A DNA stretch of 39,020 bases from Butyrivibrio sp. (GTDB lineage: Bacteria > Bacillota > Clostridia > Lachnospirales > Lachnospiraceae): contig JAFUYO010000023.1 in assembly GCA_017470505.1 (NCBI GenBank), forward strand, positions 1 to 39,020, in the 5' to 3' direction. Both the position numbers and the translations under genes were made by a program. Below the pieces are notes generated by a model. It made no database searches. It saw only the letters and a program-made list of their open reading frames with translations, and was not told the origin of the DNA. Position 1 is the first letter of the stretch. Each line of letters begins with the position of its first letter. This document shows, piece after piece, positions 25,042 to 34,194 of this stretch.

Positions 25042-25079
25042 AGGGGATGATCGCGGTCAGCTGTCATCCCCTGATTTTA
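25042..25079 (+). terminator. Terminator after the PNPOx-like gene
   Basis: AGGGGATGA (25042-25050) pairs perfectly with TCATCCCCT (25064-25072), loop 13 nt, followed by a short T-rich tail (25075-25079). Confidence 0.8.
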
Positions 25080-25163
25080 TGCAGACTTTGTAAAGACAGA
25101 GAAGAAAAATGCCGATAAATATAAAATGATAGTCTATATAGGTTATAAACTGACCTGTAACAA

Positions 25164-25172
25164 TGGTATAAT
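25164..25172 (+). promoter_or_regulatory. Extended -10 promoter of the first S8 protease gene
   Basis: TGGTATAAT is a consensus extended -10 (TGn-TATAAT) 50 nt before the start codon. No consensus -35 is present, as is common for extended -10 promoters. Unlike the other three family members there is no inverted repeat over the ribosome site. Confidence 0.6.
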
Positions 25173-25221
25173 ACTAGTCGAAAGAGATTTGTAAATTATT
25201 TAGTCATAGGGGGATTGGTTC

Positions 25222-28200
25222 TTGAAGAGATCGTTAGTTGCAATATTGTGTGCGTCGCTTGTGTTTTCGTCGGGCAGCTTTTCGCAGAGCATTCTGGCTG
25301 CGGAGATGACGCCGGCGGAAGAAAGTGGGAGCGGCGATAGTGGAAAAATAAGCGGATCCGGAAGTGGCTCGTCGACAGAAGACAAGGAAGATGGAGGCGC
25401 TTTTGGTGGTGACGCTGCTGATAGTATGAACGCGGCAGGAGAGAGCTCAGGCAGTTTCGGAGAAGGGAATGATAATGCTGACAAGGGTGGAGCTACCTCC
25501 GGTCTTGGTGGTGACGCTGCTGATAGCACAAGCGCGGCAGGAGAGAACGCATCAGGGGGTGCCACCTCTAATGATGCATTACCTGATGGGAGCGAATCCA
25601 CAGATGAAGCGCTTGATGGCGAGGAGCTTACAGAGGAGCTCACCGAAGAAGAGGTAACTGACCTTGAGACCGCAGAAGAGGCTGAAGCTGAGCTGATAGA
25701 AGAAAATGAAGACAAAGAAAAGAAGAGTGAGCTGCCGGAGGGACTGAACGGATTGCCCGAAGGTTATGAGCTCAGCAGTCTTCAGAAAGAGCTCAGGGCG
25801 AATGCGATTTCAAGTGACGCATTGGATAGCTTTGAAGATCTCACTGAGGGAGAGGACTACGCCAAAGACGAGCTGGTTGCTCTTACAAATAGCCGCGAGG
25901 AAGCTGAGAATATCGCCTATGCATATTCGGGCGAACTCCTTGACTATTCATACGGAGTTGCAACGATTTCGATATCTGGCAGCGAGCTCTCTGTCGGAGA
26001 TGCGTTTGAGTATTCACTAGACGAAAACCTTGAACTTCCTTATGTTGAGCCCAATTACTTCTATGAATTTGTAGATGAAGAAGGCAGCGTCGAGGAAGAG
26101 GAGACCTTCTCACTCTTTTCATCTGCTGCTGGTGAGGATGTGCCTGCGGATAACGGTTTTTCGGACAGATGGTGGATCGATAAGATTCAGGACCCTTACC
26201 TTAATCCAAGCAGTTCTATGTATCAGTGGCATCACGCTATGATAAACACTTATTCGGCTTGGGGAGTTACAACAGGAAATAAGAATATCGTCGTAGCAGT
26301 GCTTGATTCAGGTATAAATTCTGAGCATATTGAATTTGCCAATATTGATGCTTCTAATGCCTACGATTTTTACAGCAATGACAGTGATGTGACTGACGGC
26401 GCAGGACATGGAACCCACGTGGCAGGTCTCATCGCGGCACAGATAAACGGCGAGCTTGGAGCAGGCGTGGCGCCGGGGGTAACAATTCTGCCCATCAAGG
26501 TTACTACTGACGGCGGCTCTGTAGGAAAAAGTGATGTGATACTGAGCGCAATGCGTTATGTCTCAGGTTATATTTCTTCAAATAAATGGGGCGACAGGAA
26601 AGCTGATATTGTCAATCTGAGTATGGGAACCGCTACGCCTACGACCAATTTAGAGACTGCGATGAATGACGCTTACGACCACGGAGTGACAATTGTTGCA
26701 GCAATAGGCAACAGGAACGGCTCAAACCTTAAGAGTTTTCCGGCTGCATATGACCATGTAATCTCAGTAACCGCAGTGAATGAGAGCGGGGAGGCTGCAT
26801 ATTTTTCCGGCGTTGGAAGCTGGGCTGACATCGCGGCTCCCGGACTTCACATTTACTCCTGCAACTATTCGAATTCATCGGGCTACAAGTCGATGAACGG
26901 TACTTCGCAGGCAGCACCCCTTGTTTCGGGAGCCTGCGCCCTCTACATGAGTGAAGTGGGTCATGTGGAACCTGACGTAATGCTCAAAGTTTTAAAAAAG
27001 TCTGTGAGCGATTCTGCGGGAGCAGATACAGGAGCAGGAATCCTTGACCTTTCTAAACTCTTTGCAGGAGACACGACAGCACCAATTATCACATTAAAAG
27101 CCAATGATTCTGAGACGGATGCGACAAGGACTGTGATCGGAGAAGCTGAGAGCGGCAAGTCCAAGACCATCTCGGGAACAGTTTCACCCGACGCCCTTAT
27201 ATCTTTTACCCCTATGAATTATGGCGGCGGGGATACTGCAAATGAGAACACGGTGATTGTTTACACAACAGATGGAAGCTCACCTTCTGTCTTTAATGGA
27301 AATATCTTAAGCGGAGATAAGTACGACCCTGAGGTGGCACTGACAGCTTCAATGCTTGCAGGCGAGATCAAAGTTGATACAAAAGTGACAGTCAAGGCAG
27401 CAGCCGTCACCGGCATGGGAGTCATGGGCAAGGTAACAACGCTGATATTTACTGCTGCTCCGACGGGAACTTCCGAAGAGACCTCAGATGATGGAAAAAC
27501 AGTAACATCAATTAACATAACCGGGCAGAGATACATGACGCCCGGCAGCAACTACAAGTTCGCGGCATCTGTATCACCTTCGACAGCAATTAATAAGACT
27601 GTGGAGTGGAGTATAGCAAAGGCGGAAGACGGCAGCTATGTATCCGGAGTTTCAGTCGCTGAGACAACAGGAAAGGTTACTGTGGCAAATAGTGTGTCGG
27701 CCGGCACGATGTTTAACGTGGTCGCGACGGCAGCAGACTCGGGAGTGATTAGCCAGACATTTGAAGTTGAGGTTGTAAAAAAGGCTACGAAGGTAACACT
27801 TGCAGTAAATAATGGTGAGAGCAGCACAATCGCGACCGGTGCACAAGGAATCTACTCCAATGTCACTCATGTTGAAGCAATTGTTGACAATGGAACAGCC
27901 GTTACTTTTAAATCCAGCAACACCAAGGTTGCAACTGTATCCTGGGATGATGGCAGCAATGAGGCCACGGTCACTGCGGTCGGAAAGGGCACCTGCAACA
28001 TAACTGCAACAGCACAGGACGGATCCAAGAAGTCAGCTAGCATAAAGATAACAGTGCTTCAGCTCGCAGAAGAAATAACTGTCACGGGACAGGCCAACAT
28101 TGCCTATGGAAACAAGGCTACATTCAAGGCGGCGGTTACGCCATCCACTGCCAACAATAAAAAGGTTACCTGGAGTCTTGCTGAGGGCAGTCCTTCGGGA

Positions 28201-29562
28201 GTATTCATCAACGAAAAGACCGGTCAGGTCACGGCTAATTCTGGAGCAACTGGCACTGAAGTAACCGTTGTAGCAACTGCTGTTGACGGAAGCGGCGTCA
28301 AGGGCGAAACCACCTTTGTTTTGACAAACACCAAAGTCACAGGCGTCACCATAAAAGCCGATGAGAGCGCTGTATCGACCGATACAGCCAAAGATAAGTA
28401 TGAGAGCATATACACTCCTCTCCCTGCAAACACTTATACTGACAAGCTGACATCCCTGAGGGTTTATTCTGCAGATGTCTTAGGAAACGATGAAGTAGAA
28501 AATCAGGTTCTTTTAAAGAGTGAGATAAATAACAGCACTACAGTAGGAACGTCAGTCGGCGTTAAGTGGACGAGCAGCAATGTCAAGGTCGTTGCGGTCA
28601 CCAAAGAGAATGAGGACGGAAGCGCACTCATTACAGGGCTTAAGAAGGGAACTGCAACCATCACCTGCGCGGCACAGGACGGCTCCGGCAAAAAAGCCAC
28701 GGTCAAGGTGACAGTTATAAATCCGGCTTCGGCTCTTTACCTGAATTCCCCGGTAGGTGCTATCACGACTGGAGGATCACCGATACTTACTTACGGTTCA
28801 TCGACGAAGATTGGTGTTGGGCTTGGAGGCGCTTATGGTAAGGCTACGATCACCAAGGCCAGCTGGGACTATGAGGTTGGAGCGATGAAGCTTGGCGCCA
28901 GCTCGTATACAAAGATCAAGGCCAATAAGAGCGACTTTGATTATCAGCAGTATATAAAGGACAACAAGATGTTCTTTACACTCTCTGATGGAAAGCTTAC
29001 AGTTCAGAAAACGGCTCTTATAAGTGAGAACTTCTCAAAGCTGAAAGAGCTTGCAACTGATAAGGGAGATACATTTGATTACACAGACGGGTATGTCCCG
29101 GTTATAAAGGTTACAGCAACCACAACCGATGGAACCGGATTTTCTGACAGCATAACCTACCAGACTCTTCCGCCTGCAAGCAAGATCTATTTTGGCAAGC
29201 CGGATGACAATTATCAGACGTCCTACACAGAGACGCTTGATAGGAATACGAAGGGCGAAATTGTGCTGTGGACGAAGTACGAATACTATGCCGGCAAGGA
29301 GTATGCCGAGCTGGATGATCTGAAGGATGATGAATCAGCCTACAGTGCGGCACTGGTAAAATACAAGCCCTACTATTACACGGTCACAAGCTCCAATCCA
29401 AGCGTTGCAACGGCTTATGTAGATTCTTCCAGCGAGTACAGCTCCAAATACAATGCAATTCCAATCTACATCTACGCCTACAAGCCGGGAACCGTCAAGT
29501 TCACCGTTACAGCCTGTGACGGCTCAGGCAAGAAGCAGACGATTACAGTTAAGTTCAAGTAA
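25222..29562 (+). CDS. Secreted subtilisin-like (S8) serine protease with chitobiase-C-like and BIG2 domains
   Basis: This is a 1446-residue secreted protease. Order: signal peptide 1-27 (cut after ILAA); acidic Ser/Gly/Asp/Glu linker 28-170 with an internal duplication (GGDAADS...AAGE twice); propeptide about 171-300 ending LPYVEPNYFYEF, like I9-type inhibitory propeptides; S8 domain about 309-612 with Asp362 (AVLDSG), His396 (GHGTHVAG), Asn497 (IGNRNG) and Ser562 (GTSQAAP), so the triad and oxyanion Asn are intact; a chitobiase/hexosaminidase C-terminal-like domain about 640-746 (VYTTDGSSPS); four BIG2-like Ig domains about 760-1166; and a C-terminal region about 1170-1446. No sortase motif or membrane anchor is seen. 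The start is TTG 25222, with AGGGGG 8 nt upstream and directly followed by the conserved KRSLVAILC. It probably trims surface or host/plant proteins, but the substrate is unknown. It has its own promoter and terminator. Confidence 0.93.
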   Translation: MKRSLVAILCASLVFSSGSFSQSILAAEMTPAEESGSGDSGKISGSGSGSSTEDKEDGGAFGGDAADSMNAAGESSGSFGEGNDNADKGGATSGLGGDAADSTSAAGENASGGATSNDALPDGSESTDEALDGEELTEELTEEEVTDLETAEEAEAELIEENEDKEKKSELPEGLNGLPEGYELSSLQKELRANAISSDALDSFEDLTEGEDYAKDELVALTNSREEAENIAYAYSGELLDYSYGVATISISGSELSVGDAFEYSLDENLELPYVEPNYFYEFVDEEGSVEEEETFSLFSSAAGEDVPADNGFSDRWWIDKIQDPYLNPSSSMYQWHHAMINTYSAWGVTTGNKNIVVAVLDSGINSEHIEFANIDASNAYDFYSNDSDVTDGAGHGTHVAGLIAAQINGELGAGVAPGVTILPIKVTTDGGSVGKSDVILSAMRYVSGYISSNKWGDRKADIVNLSMGTATPTTNLETAMNDAYDHGVTIVAAIGNRNGSNLKSFPAAYDHVISVTAVNESGEAAYFSGVGSWADIAAPGLHIYSCNYSNSSGYKSMNGTSQAAPLVSGACALYMSEVGHVEPDVMLKVLKKSVSDSAGADTGAGILDLSKLFAGDTTAPIITLKANDSETDATRTVIGEAESGKSKTISGTVSPDALISFTPMNYGGGDTANENTVIVYTTDGSSPSVFNGNILSGDKYDPEVALTASMLAGEIKVDTKVTVKAAAVTGMGVMGKVTTLIFTAAPTGTSEETSDDGKTVTSINITGQRYMTPGSNYKFAASVSPSTAINKTVEWSIAKAEDGSYVSGVSVAETTGKVTVANSVSAGTMFNVVATAADSGVISQTFEVEVVKKATKVTLAVNNGESSTIATGAQGIYSNVTHVEAIVDNGTAVTFKSSNTKVATVSWDDGSNEATVTAVGKGTCNITATAQDGSKKSASIKITVLQLAEEITVTGQANIAYGNKATFKAAVTPSTANNKKVTWSLAEGSPSGVFINEKTGQVTANSGATGTEVTVVATAVDGSGVKGETTFVLTNTKVTGVTIKADESAVSTDTAKDKYESIYTPLPANTYTDKLTSLRVYSADVLGNDEVENQVLLKSEINNSTTVGTSVGVKWTSSNVKVVAVTKENEDGSALITGLKKGTATITCAAQDGSGKKATVKVTVINPASALYLNSPVGAITTGGSPILTYGSSTKIGVGLGGAYGKATITKASWDYEVGAMKLGASSYTKIKANKSDFDYQQYIKDNKMFFTLSDGKLTVQKTALISENFSKLKELATDKGDTFDYTDGYVPVIKVTATTTDGTGFSDSITYQTLPPASKIYFGKPDDNYQTSYTETLDRNTKGEIVLWTKYEYYAGKEYAELDDLKDDESAYSAALVKYKPYYYTVTSSNPSVATAYVDSSSEYSSKYNAIPIYIYAYKPGTVKFTVTACDGSGKKQTITVKFK

Positions 29563-29571
29563 GACTAATGG

Positions 29572-29597
29572 AAGGCACCCGGCATCGGGTGCCTTTT
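29572..29597 (+). terminator. Terminator after the first S8 protease gene
   Basis: A perfect 10-bp stem (29572-29581 with 29586-29595) closes a GCAT loop, and the T-run (TTTT, 29594-29597) continues out of the stem. Confidence 0.9.
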
Positions 29598-29605
29598 AAC
29601 GTTCT

Positions 29606-29995
29606 CTTATCTGTATATTCACAGGTTCAGCACATACAAGAACGGATAAAAAGCCAATTATGAGTTTTTTATCTGTGCAGGAACAAGCCTGAATCTCAGC
29701 AAGGACGGATAAAAAGCTGATTATGAGATCTTTATCCGTACAGGCACAAGCCATGAGGCAGAACAAATACGGATAAAAATGCCATTTCTATATTTTTTAT
29801 CTGTCTTAAGATAGCTCCGAGTTCACGCAAGAACAGATAAAAAAGGCAATCATGGGATTTTTATCTGTACTGGAACTGGTCTAGTTCCGTGCAATAACAG
29901 ATAAAAAGGGCAATTCTTGGATTTTTATCTGTACAGGAACAAGTTCAAGCCCACGCAAGAACGGATAAAACACCATTCTTAAGACTTTTATCGGT
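29606..29995. repeat. Array of six ~36-nt palindromes at a 63-64-nt period
   Basis: Six units start at 29642, 29705, 29769, 29833, 29897 and 29961. Each has a left arm ACrGATAAAA(A), a 12-15 nt centre and a right arm (T)TTTTATCyGT, ending at 29676, 29739, 29804, 29868, 29932 and 29995. A seventh right half-site lies at 29606-29614. The 28-29 nt between units is also related from copy to copy (ACAGGAACAAG ... CACGCAAGA), so this is a degenerate 64-bp tandem repeat. Compensating changes (C/T in the two arms) keep some stems paired. There is no open frame. It fills the gap between two secreted protease genes. I cannot match it to a named element. Confidence 0.85.
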
Positions 29996-30073
29996 CCGGC
30001 TATGAGATTGTTTCTCTATGATGTGACTGATTGTGGTTGGAGGAGTTTCATACGCCTTTGGGAAAGTCAAAAT

Positions 30074-30117
30074 GGATACCCTCTTGGCACAAATAGGATA
30101 CCCGCCTGGCACAAATA
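30074..30117. repeat. Two tandem 22-bp repeats
   Basis: Copies at 30074-30095 and 30096-30117 have the form GGATACCC-n-C-n-TGGCACAAATA and differ at two positions. They lie just upstream of the next promoter. They could be operator sites or the end of a lost insertion sequence; neither is shown. The 30000-30073 stretch holds nothing I recognise. Confidence 0.65.
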
Positions 30118-30123
30118 GTTTCC

Positions 30124-30152
30124 TTGTAAAAACCTCTCTTATAATGTAGAAT
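30124..30152 (+). promoter_or_regulatory. Promoter of the second S8 protease gene
   Basis: TTGTAA (30124-30129), a 17-nt spacer and TAGAAT (30147-30152). The same arrangement (TTGCAA/TTGCAC, 18 nt, TAGAAT) precedes 34066 and 38281, which supports it. An overlapping TATAAT at 30140 is an alternative -10. Confidence 0.65.
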
Positions 30153-30207
30153 AAGTATTCTGAGTTTATAATTTTTTTATACTTATTTTATATTTAGGGA
30201 GGTTTTT
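30128..30207 (+). promoter_or_regulatory. Inverted repeat spanning promoter spacer and ribosome site
   Basis: AAAAACCTCTCT (30128-30139) is complementary to AGGGAGGTTTTT (30196-30207) with one G-U pair; an inner ATAAGTAT/ATACTTAT pair extends it. The right arm contains the GGAGG that serves ATG 30211. Transcripts entering from upstream would hide this site and meet a T-run, whereas transcripts from the local promoter lack the left arm. Confidence 0.6.
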
Positions 30208-30210
30208 GTA

Positions 30211-33200
30211 ATGAAAAGAGCATTAGCGGCACTCCTAGGAGTGACAGTTGCCCTTTCTTCGGGCGGTTTCTCCAAATCTGCTATGGCGGCAGATCTGACT
30301 GCTCTTTCGGACGTATCAGAGGTAGCAGCTTCCGATACGGCCGAGGCAGAATCAGGAGAAAACAAAAAAGAAGAAGTATCATCCAGGAAAGCAGACAGAT
30401 TGTCAGAGACGGGGGAGCGTTCTGATGAAGCGGTCGGGGATAGCTTGGATGGCGGGTCCAAAGAAGACTTAACAAGGGCCGGAGAAAAGTCTGAGGACGG
30501 ATCAACGACAGGGGCAGAAGGAACAGGAAGATCAGAAGGAACAGGAAAATCTGAAGAAAAAGAAGAGGCTGAGGAAGCTAAGGAGCGCGAAGTAACAGAA
30601 GAAATCAGCGAAGAGACTGATAAAAAGGCTGAGGCAGAAGAAGCCGAGGATGCAGAACTTAGCTCCGAAGGCGAAAACAAGGAGCAGGAACTTCTGTCTG
30701 ACAAGGAGGCTGAGGCAGGTAAAGCATCTGACCTCCCTGATGGCATCAACAAAATGCCCGAGGGATACGAGCTCTCTGAAGAGCAGATTGAGATGAAGAA
30801 GGACGCTCTCTCGCACGACGCACTCTCTTCAATGGGAGATCTCACAGAAGGCACTGACTATGTTTCGGATGAAGTCATCTGCCTTGCTGACTCCAGGGAG
30901 GAGGCAGAAAAGGTAGCATACGCATACTCGGGAAAACTTATCGAGTATTCATACGGCGTTGCGACTATTTCCTTAAAGGACAGCGCTCTTTCGGTAGAGG
31001 ATGCATTTGAGTATGCCCTCGATGAAAATCTTGAGCTTCCAATGGTTGAGCCAAATTACATAAATGAGGTTGAAGAACCCTCTGAGAGCGAAGAAAACGC
31101 TGAGCTTTCCTCAACAGGAAGCGATGTTCCCGCTGGCAACGGCTTTTCTGACAGATGGTGGATCGATGGCTACACTGATCCTTACCTCAACCCAGAGAGC
31201 GATATGTTCCAGTGGCATCACTCGATGATAAACACTTACTCAGCCTGGGGCGTGACCAAAGGGTCAAAGAGCGTGACGGTCGCAGTTGTTGATACAGGTA
31301 TCAATGCGTCGCACACTGACCTTGACGGGAACATCTCGGTAAAGCCTGAAATGATCTCTGGCCAGGGATATGGCGACAAAGTGGGACACGGGACCCATGT
31401 TGCAGGAATTATAGCCGGCGAGCAGAACGGACAATTCGGCGCAGGTGTTGCACCCGGAGTAAGCATCATACCTCTTAAGGTGAAAAAGGACAGCGAGGAC
31501 ACTTTTGAGGATGCGGCAATCGTTAAGGCTCTGGATTATGCTGCCGGCGTGAGCAGTAATGGCTCAAATGGCGCCAGAAAAGCTGATATCGTCAACATGA
31601 GCCTCGGCACCAAAATGTACTCGGCAACTATTAAAGAGGCAGTGGACAGAGCCTATGAAGCCGGAGTTACAATAGTAGCTTCTATGGGAAATGACGTTTC
31701 CAACGCTGTCAACTACCCGGCTGCCCTTGATCATGTAATTGCCGTTGCTGCCGTAGACCACACGGGAAGCAGGGTTTTCTTTTCAAACTACGGCTCATGG
31801 GCTGATATCGCGGCTCCCGGCACGGGCATCTACTCGACATATATTGATGGAAATTCATCCTACTATGAGATGGACGGAACATCACAGGCATCTCCTATGG
31901 TTGCAGGCGCGTGCGCTCTCTACATGAGTGCTGTGGGGCACGTTGATCCCGACACTATGGAGAAGGTGCTGAAGAAATCCACAACAGGCTCTGCGGGTTC
32001 GGGCACAGGCGCAGGGATAATCGACCTTGCCAAGATGTTCGGCGGGGATACGACAGCTCCACTTATAACCTTAAAGGATGCAGCAGGAGCTGTGCTTGGA
32101 GAGGTTCAGGACGGAAAGAAAAAGTCGGTTTCAGAGAGCACATCGCTATCTTCAACACTCTCATTTACTGCCCTCAACTTTGACGGGGCGACAGAAGCCA
32201 ACAGGAATACAGCAATTGTCTACACAACAGACGGGTCGGCGCCTTCAGTTTACGACGGAAATATTGTAAACGGTGATAAATACGAGAAGGCGATAAAGGT
32301 AAGCGACATCGTCGGAAGCATAGAAACGAAGACCAAAGTCACTGTAAAGGCCGCAGCAGTGACAGGCATGGGAGTTATGGGCAAGGTTAGCACACTTGTA
32401 TTTACCGTAAGCCCTGATGCATCTGCTGCGGCAACAGACGCTGTCGGCAATGCAACCAAGACTTCAGCTGTTAAGCTCGTTGAATCAATATCAGTCAGCG
32501 GTCAGGTAAACGTTCCTGTGGGAAGCAAGGCTTCTTTCAAAGCGAGTGTCCTTCCTTCATCAGCCAAAAACAAGAAGGTTACCTGGAGCCTTGTAAACGG
32601 AAAAGAAGATGTGACAGAGCTTGACGGGGTTTCTATTGATAAATCCAAGGGACAGGTTACAGTTGATAAAACTGCCGCGCCGGGAAAGAAAGTAACCGTT
32701 AAAGCTACAGCAGCCGATGAGAGCGGCAGATACGGCACAGCGACCTTTACCATCACTTCTTCAAAGACAACAGGAGTTAATATAGCTGTTTCAGGAACTG
32801 CCATCGACAGGATAAATACTGTTACAACAAACAAGACAGGCGCGGTTACGGCCTTAAGGCTCTACAGCGTGAACATCCCTGATAGCAAGAACCTTACAGA
32901 GAACCAGATAAAGCTCTCGGGAAGTGCGGTGAGCGGTTCGGATGCTACAGACGCAGCCCTCGAATGGAGTAGCAGTAACGACAAGATCGCTGAGGTGATC
33001 TCAGTCAAAGGGTCAGTAGCAACAATCCAGGGAAACAAAGCAGGTACCGCTACAATTACATGCACCGCACAGGACGGCTCCAAGAAGAAGGCGAAAGTCA
33101 AGGTAACAGTTATCACTCCTGCCTCAGATATAACACTTGATATAGGAAAAGGGATGGGGGACCCGGCAGAGGGTGAGTTCTATGCTCTTGCCCTTGGAAA

Positions 33201-33894
33201 GAGCGCTTCAGTAAATGCCACTCTTGGAAATACCTATGGAAAAGCTACTGTGACCAAAAAAAGCTGGTATTACGAACTCGGTGTTATAGATACAAATAGT
33301 CAAAATGGCTACGCGTATCAGAGTCTGCCGGGTTCATGTCAGGAAGATGCCAAAAAGAACAAGATGTTCTATACTGTCTCAAACGGGAAAGTTAAAGCAA
33401 AGTCATATAAACAGATTGCGGGAGACCTCAACAAATTATACAAAGAGTACGGACTTAATTATTTTGACCATTACCTCCCTGCAATCAAGGTATGGGCAGG
33501 CACTGGTGACGGGACCGAGTATGAGTCGAATGAGATGATCTTTATGACGGCTCTCAATCCGACAACCTCGATCAAGGTTTATACCTGGGAGTACCTGAAA
33601 CAAAAGTATGTAGCATACGACAGGTATTATCTTTACCAGAATCAGACCGGAACGCTGGTAATAGGCAGCAACGGCTCTTTCCCGTATCTGTTCAGCGTTG
33701 AGAGCAGCAATCCCAATATTGTCTCGGCTGTAGCAGGCGGTTCCGGTGATGCTATAAGCCTTGGAGACAATAAATATGGCGTCCCCCTGTATATCTACCC
33801 CAATACGCAGGGCAAGAAGGGAACAGCCAGGATAACCATAACTGCTCTTGACGGTTCAAACAAAAAGACTTCGATAAGTATTCAGGTTAGATAG
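30211..33894 (+). CDS. Secreted subtilisin-like (S8) serine protease, second paralogue
   Basis: This 1227-residue protein is collinear with the first protease. Signal peptide 1-27 (MKRALAALLGVTVALSSGG); Glu/Lys/Ser/Ala-rich linker 28-172 with almost no sequence match to the first copy's linker; propeptide about 176-295 (LPDGINKMPEGYELS to LPMVEPNY); S8 domain about 305-610 with Asp361 (AVVDTG), His393 (GHGTHVAG), Asn494 (MGNDVS) and Ser558 (GTSQASP); chitobiase-C-like domain about 640-740; about three BIG2-like domains to about 970; and a C-terminal region with KNKMFYTVSNGKVKAKSYKQI. Because the triad is intact it is likely active. GGAGG lies 8 nt before ATG 30211. No terminator is obvious after its stop. 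No wall anchor is seen, so attachment, if any, would be through the Ig-like or C-terminal part. Confidence 0.93.
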   Translation: MKRALAALLGVTVALSSGGFSKSAMAADLTALSDVSEVAASDTAEAESGENKKEEVSSRKADRLSETGERSDEAVGDSLDGGSKEDLTRAGEKSEDGSTTGAEGTGRSEGTGKSEEKEEAEEAKEREVTEEISEETDKKAEAEEAEDAELSSEGENKEQELLSDKEAEAGKASDLPDGINKMPEGYELSEEQIEMKKDALSHDALSSMGDLTEGTDYVSDEVICLADSREEAEKVAYAYSGKLIEYSYGVATISLKDSALSVEDAFEYALDENLELPMVEPNYINEVEEPSESEENAELSSTGSDVPAGNGFSDRWWIDGYTDPYLNPESDMFQWHHSMINTYSAWGVTKGSKSVTVAVVDTGINASHTDLDGNISVKPEMISGQGYGDKVGHGTHVAGIIAGEQNGQFGAGVAPGVSIIPLKVKKDSEDTFEDAAIVKALDYAAGVSSNGSNGARKADIVNMSLGTKMYSATIKEAVDRAYEAGVTIVASMGNDVSNAVNYPAALDHVIAVAAVDHTGSRVFFSNYGSWADIAAPGTGIYSTYIDGNSSYYEMDGTSQASPMVAGACALYMSAVGHVDPDTMEKVLKKSTTGSAGSGTGAGIIDLAKMFGGDTTAPLITLKDAAGAVLGEVQDGKKKSVSESTSLSSTLSFTALNFDGATEANRNTAIVYTTDGSAPSVYDGNIVNGDKYEKAIKVSDIVGSIETKTKVTVKAAAVTGMGVMGKVSTLVFTVSPDASAAATDAVGNATKTSAVKLVESISVSGQVNVPVGSKASFKASVLPSSAKNKKVTWSLVNGKEDVTELDGVSIDKSKGQVTVDKTAAPGKKVTVKATAADESGRYGTATFTITSSKTTGVNIAVSGTAIDRINTVTTNKTGAVTALRLYSVNIPDSKNLTENQIKLSGSAVSGSDATDAALEWSSSNDKIAEVISVKGSVATIQGNKAGTATITCTAQDGSKKKAKVKVTVITPASDITLDIGKGMGDPAEGEFYALALGKSASVNATLGNTYGKATVTKKSWYYELGVIDTNSQNGYAYQSLPGSCQEDAKKNKMFYTVSNGKVKAKSYKQIAGDLNKLYKEYGLNYFDHYLPAIKVWAGTGDGTEYESNEMIFMTALNPTTSIKVYTWEYLKQKYVAYDRYYLYQNQTGTLVIGSNGSFPYLFSVESSNPNIVSAVAGGSGDAISLGDNKYGVPLYIYPNTQGKKGTARITITALDGSNKKTSISIQVR

Positions 33895-33934
33895 AGCAAC
33901 AAAAAATAAAGAAAATGACAGCCAGAAAGTGACA

Positions 33935-34070
33935 AGGGTGACTTTAAGGCCCATGTAGCGGGCATAAAGCAGGCATGAAGCAGAGATGCCGGGATAGATG
34001 TGTCCCTTGCAAATAACCTCCGGTGGGATGTAGAATGATTCTAACTACATCTTACCGAAGGTTTTGTGTT
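33935..34070 (+). repeat. 136-nt leader repeat, copy A
   Basis: About 124 of 136 positions match 38144-38279. It contains a short coding-like end (FKAHVAGIKQA then TGA), a small hairpin, a promoter and the inverted repeat that leads to a ribosome site. In this copy the site has decayed from GGAGG to GAAGG. Confidence 0.9.
34007..34063 (+). promoter_or_regulatory. Promoter and inverted repeat in leader copy A
   Basis: TTGCAA (34007-34012), an 18-nt spacer and TAGAAT (34031-34036). The left arm 34015-34032 pairs with 34046-34063 over 18 bp with one mismatch and two G-U pairs. It is the presumed promoter for the CAP-protein gene. Confidence 0.6.
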
Positions 34071-34194
34071 ATATGAACACAATAGGGATATCGTCGAGGG
34101 CGAGGAGTTGCTTTGCCTTGCAGACTCCAAGGAAGAGGCTGAGAGAATAGCAGAAATGTACGGGAATTATTTCAGGAGAAAAACAAGTTTATGA
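34066..34194 (+). pseudogene. Protease-propeptide fragment, now a 42-residue ORF overlapping the CAP gene start
   Basis: From GTG 34066 the frame reads EGEELLCLADSKEEAERIA, then EMYGNYF and a basic tail, ending at TGA 34192-34194. This matches the propeptide segments of the two proteases (DEVICLADSREEAEKVAYAYSG and DELVALTNSREEAENIAYAYSG). Signal peptide, linker and protease domain are gone, so it is a deletion remnant of a further family member still sitting behind that member's leader. Its stop overlaps the next start codon (ATGA), so if translated it would couple to the CAP gene. Translation is uncertain because the ribosome site is degraded. Confidence 0.75.

Noticed and set aside
29400-29562. 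Sortase (LPxTG) anchor at the end of the S8 proteases and the CAP protein
   Set aside because: Neither LPxTG-like motif, hydrophobic tail nor basic end is present in any of the three C-termini.
29642-29995. CRISPR array (36-nt repeats with 28-nt spacers)
   Set aside because: The period fits, but the repeat centres vary and the intervals resemble one another, which is the opposite of CRISPR. No cas gene is in the window.
30183-30854. Minus-strand open frames opposite the acidic linkers (also 25200-25715, 34172-34660, 38556-38822 and 12084-12413)
   Set aside because: They are Ser/Pro/Val-rich mirror images of GAA/GAG/TCT-rich plus-strand linkers, with no start signals. They are composition shadows.
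34074-34150. Short ORF from ATG 34074
   Set aside because: It is in another frame from the propeptide match and encodes an Arg-rich nonsense-like peptide.
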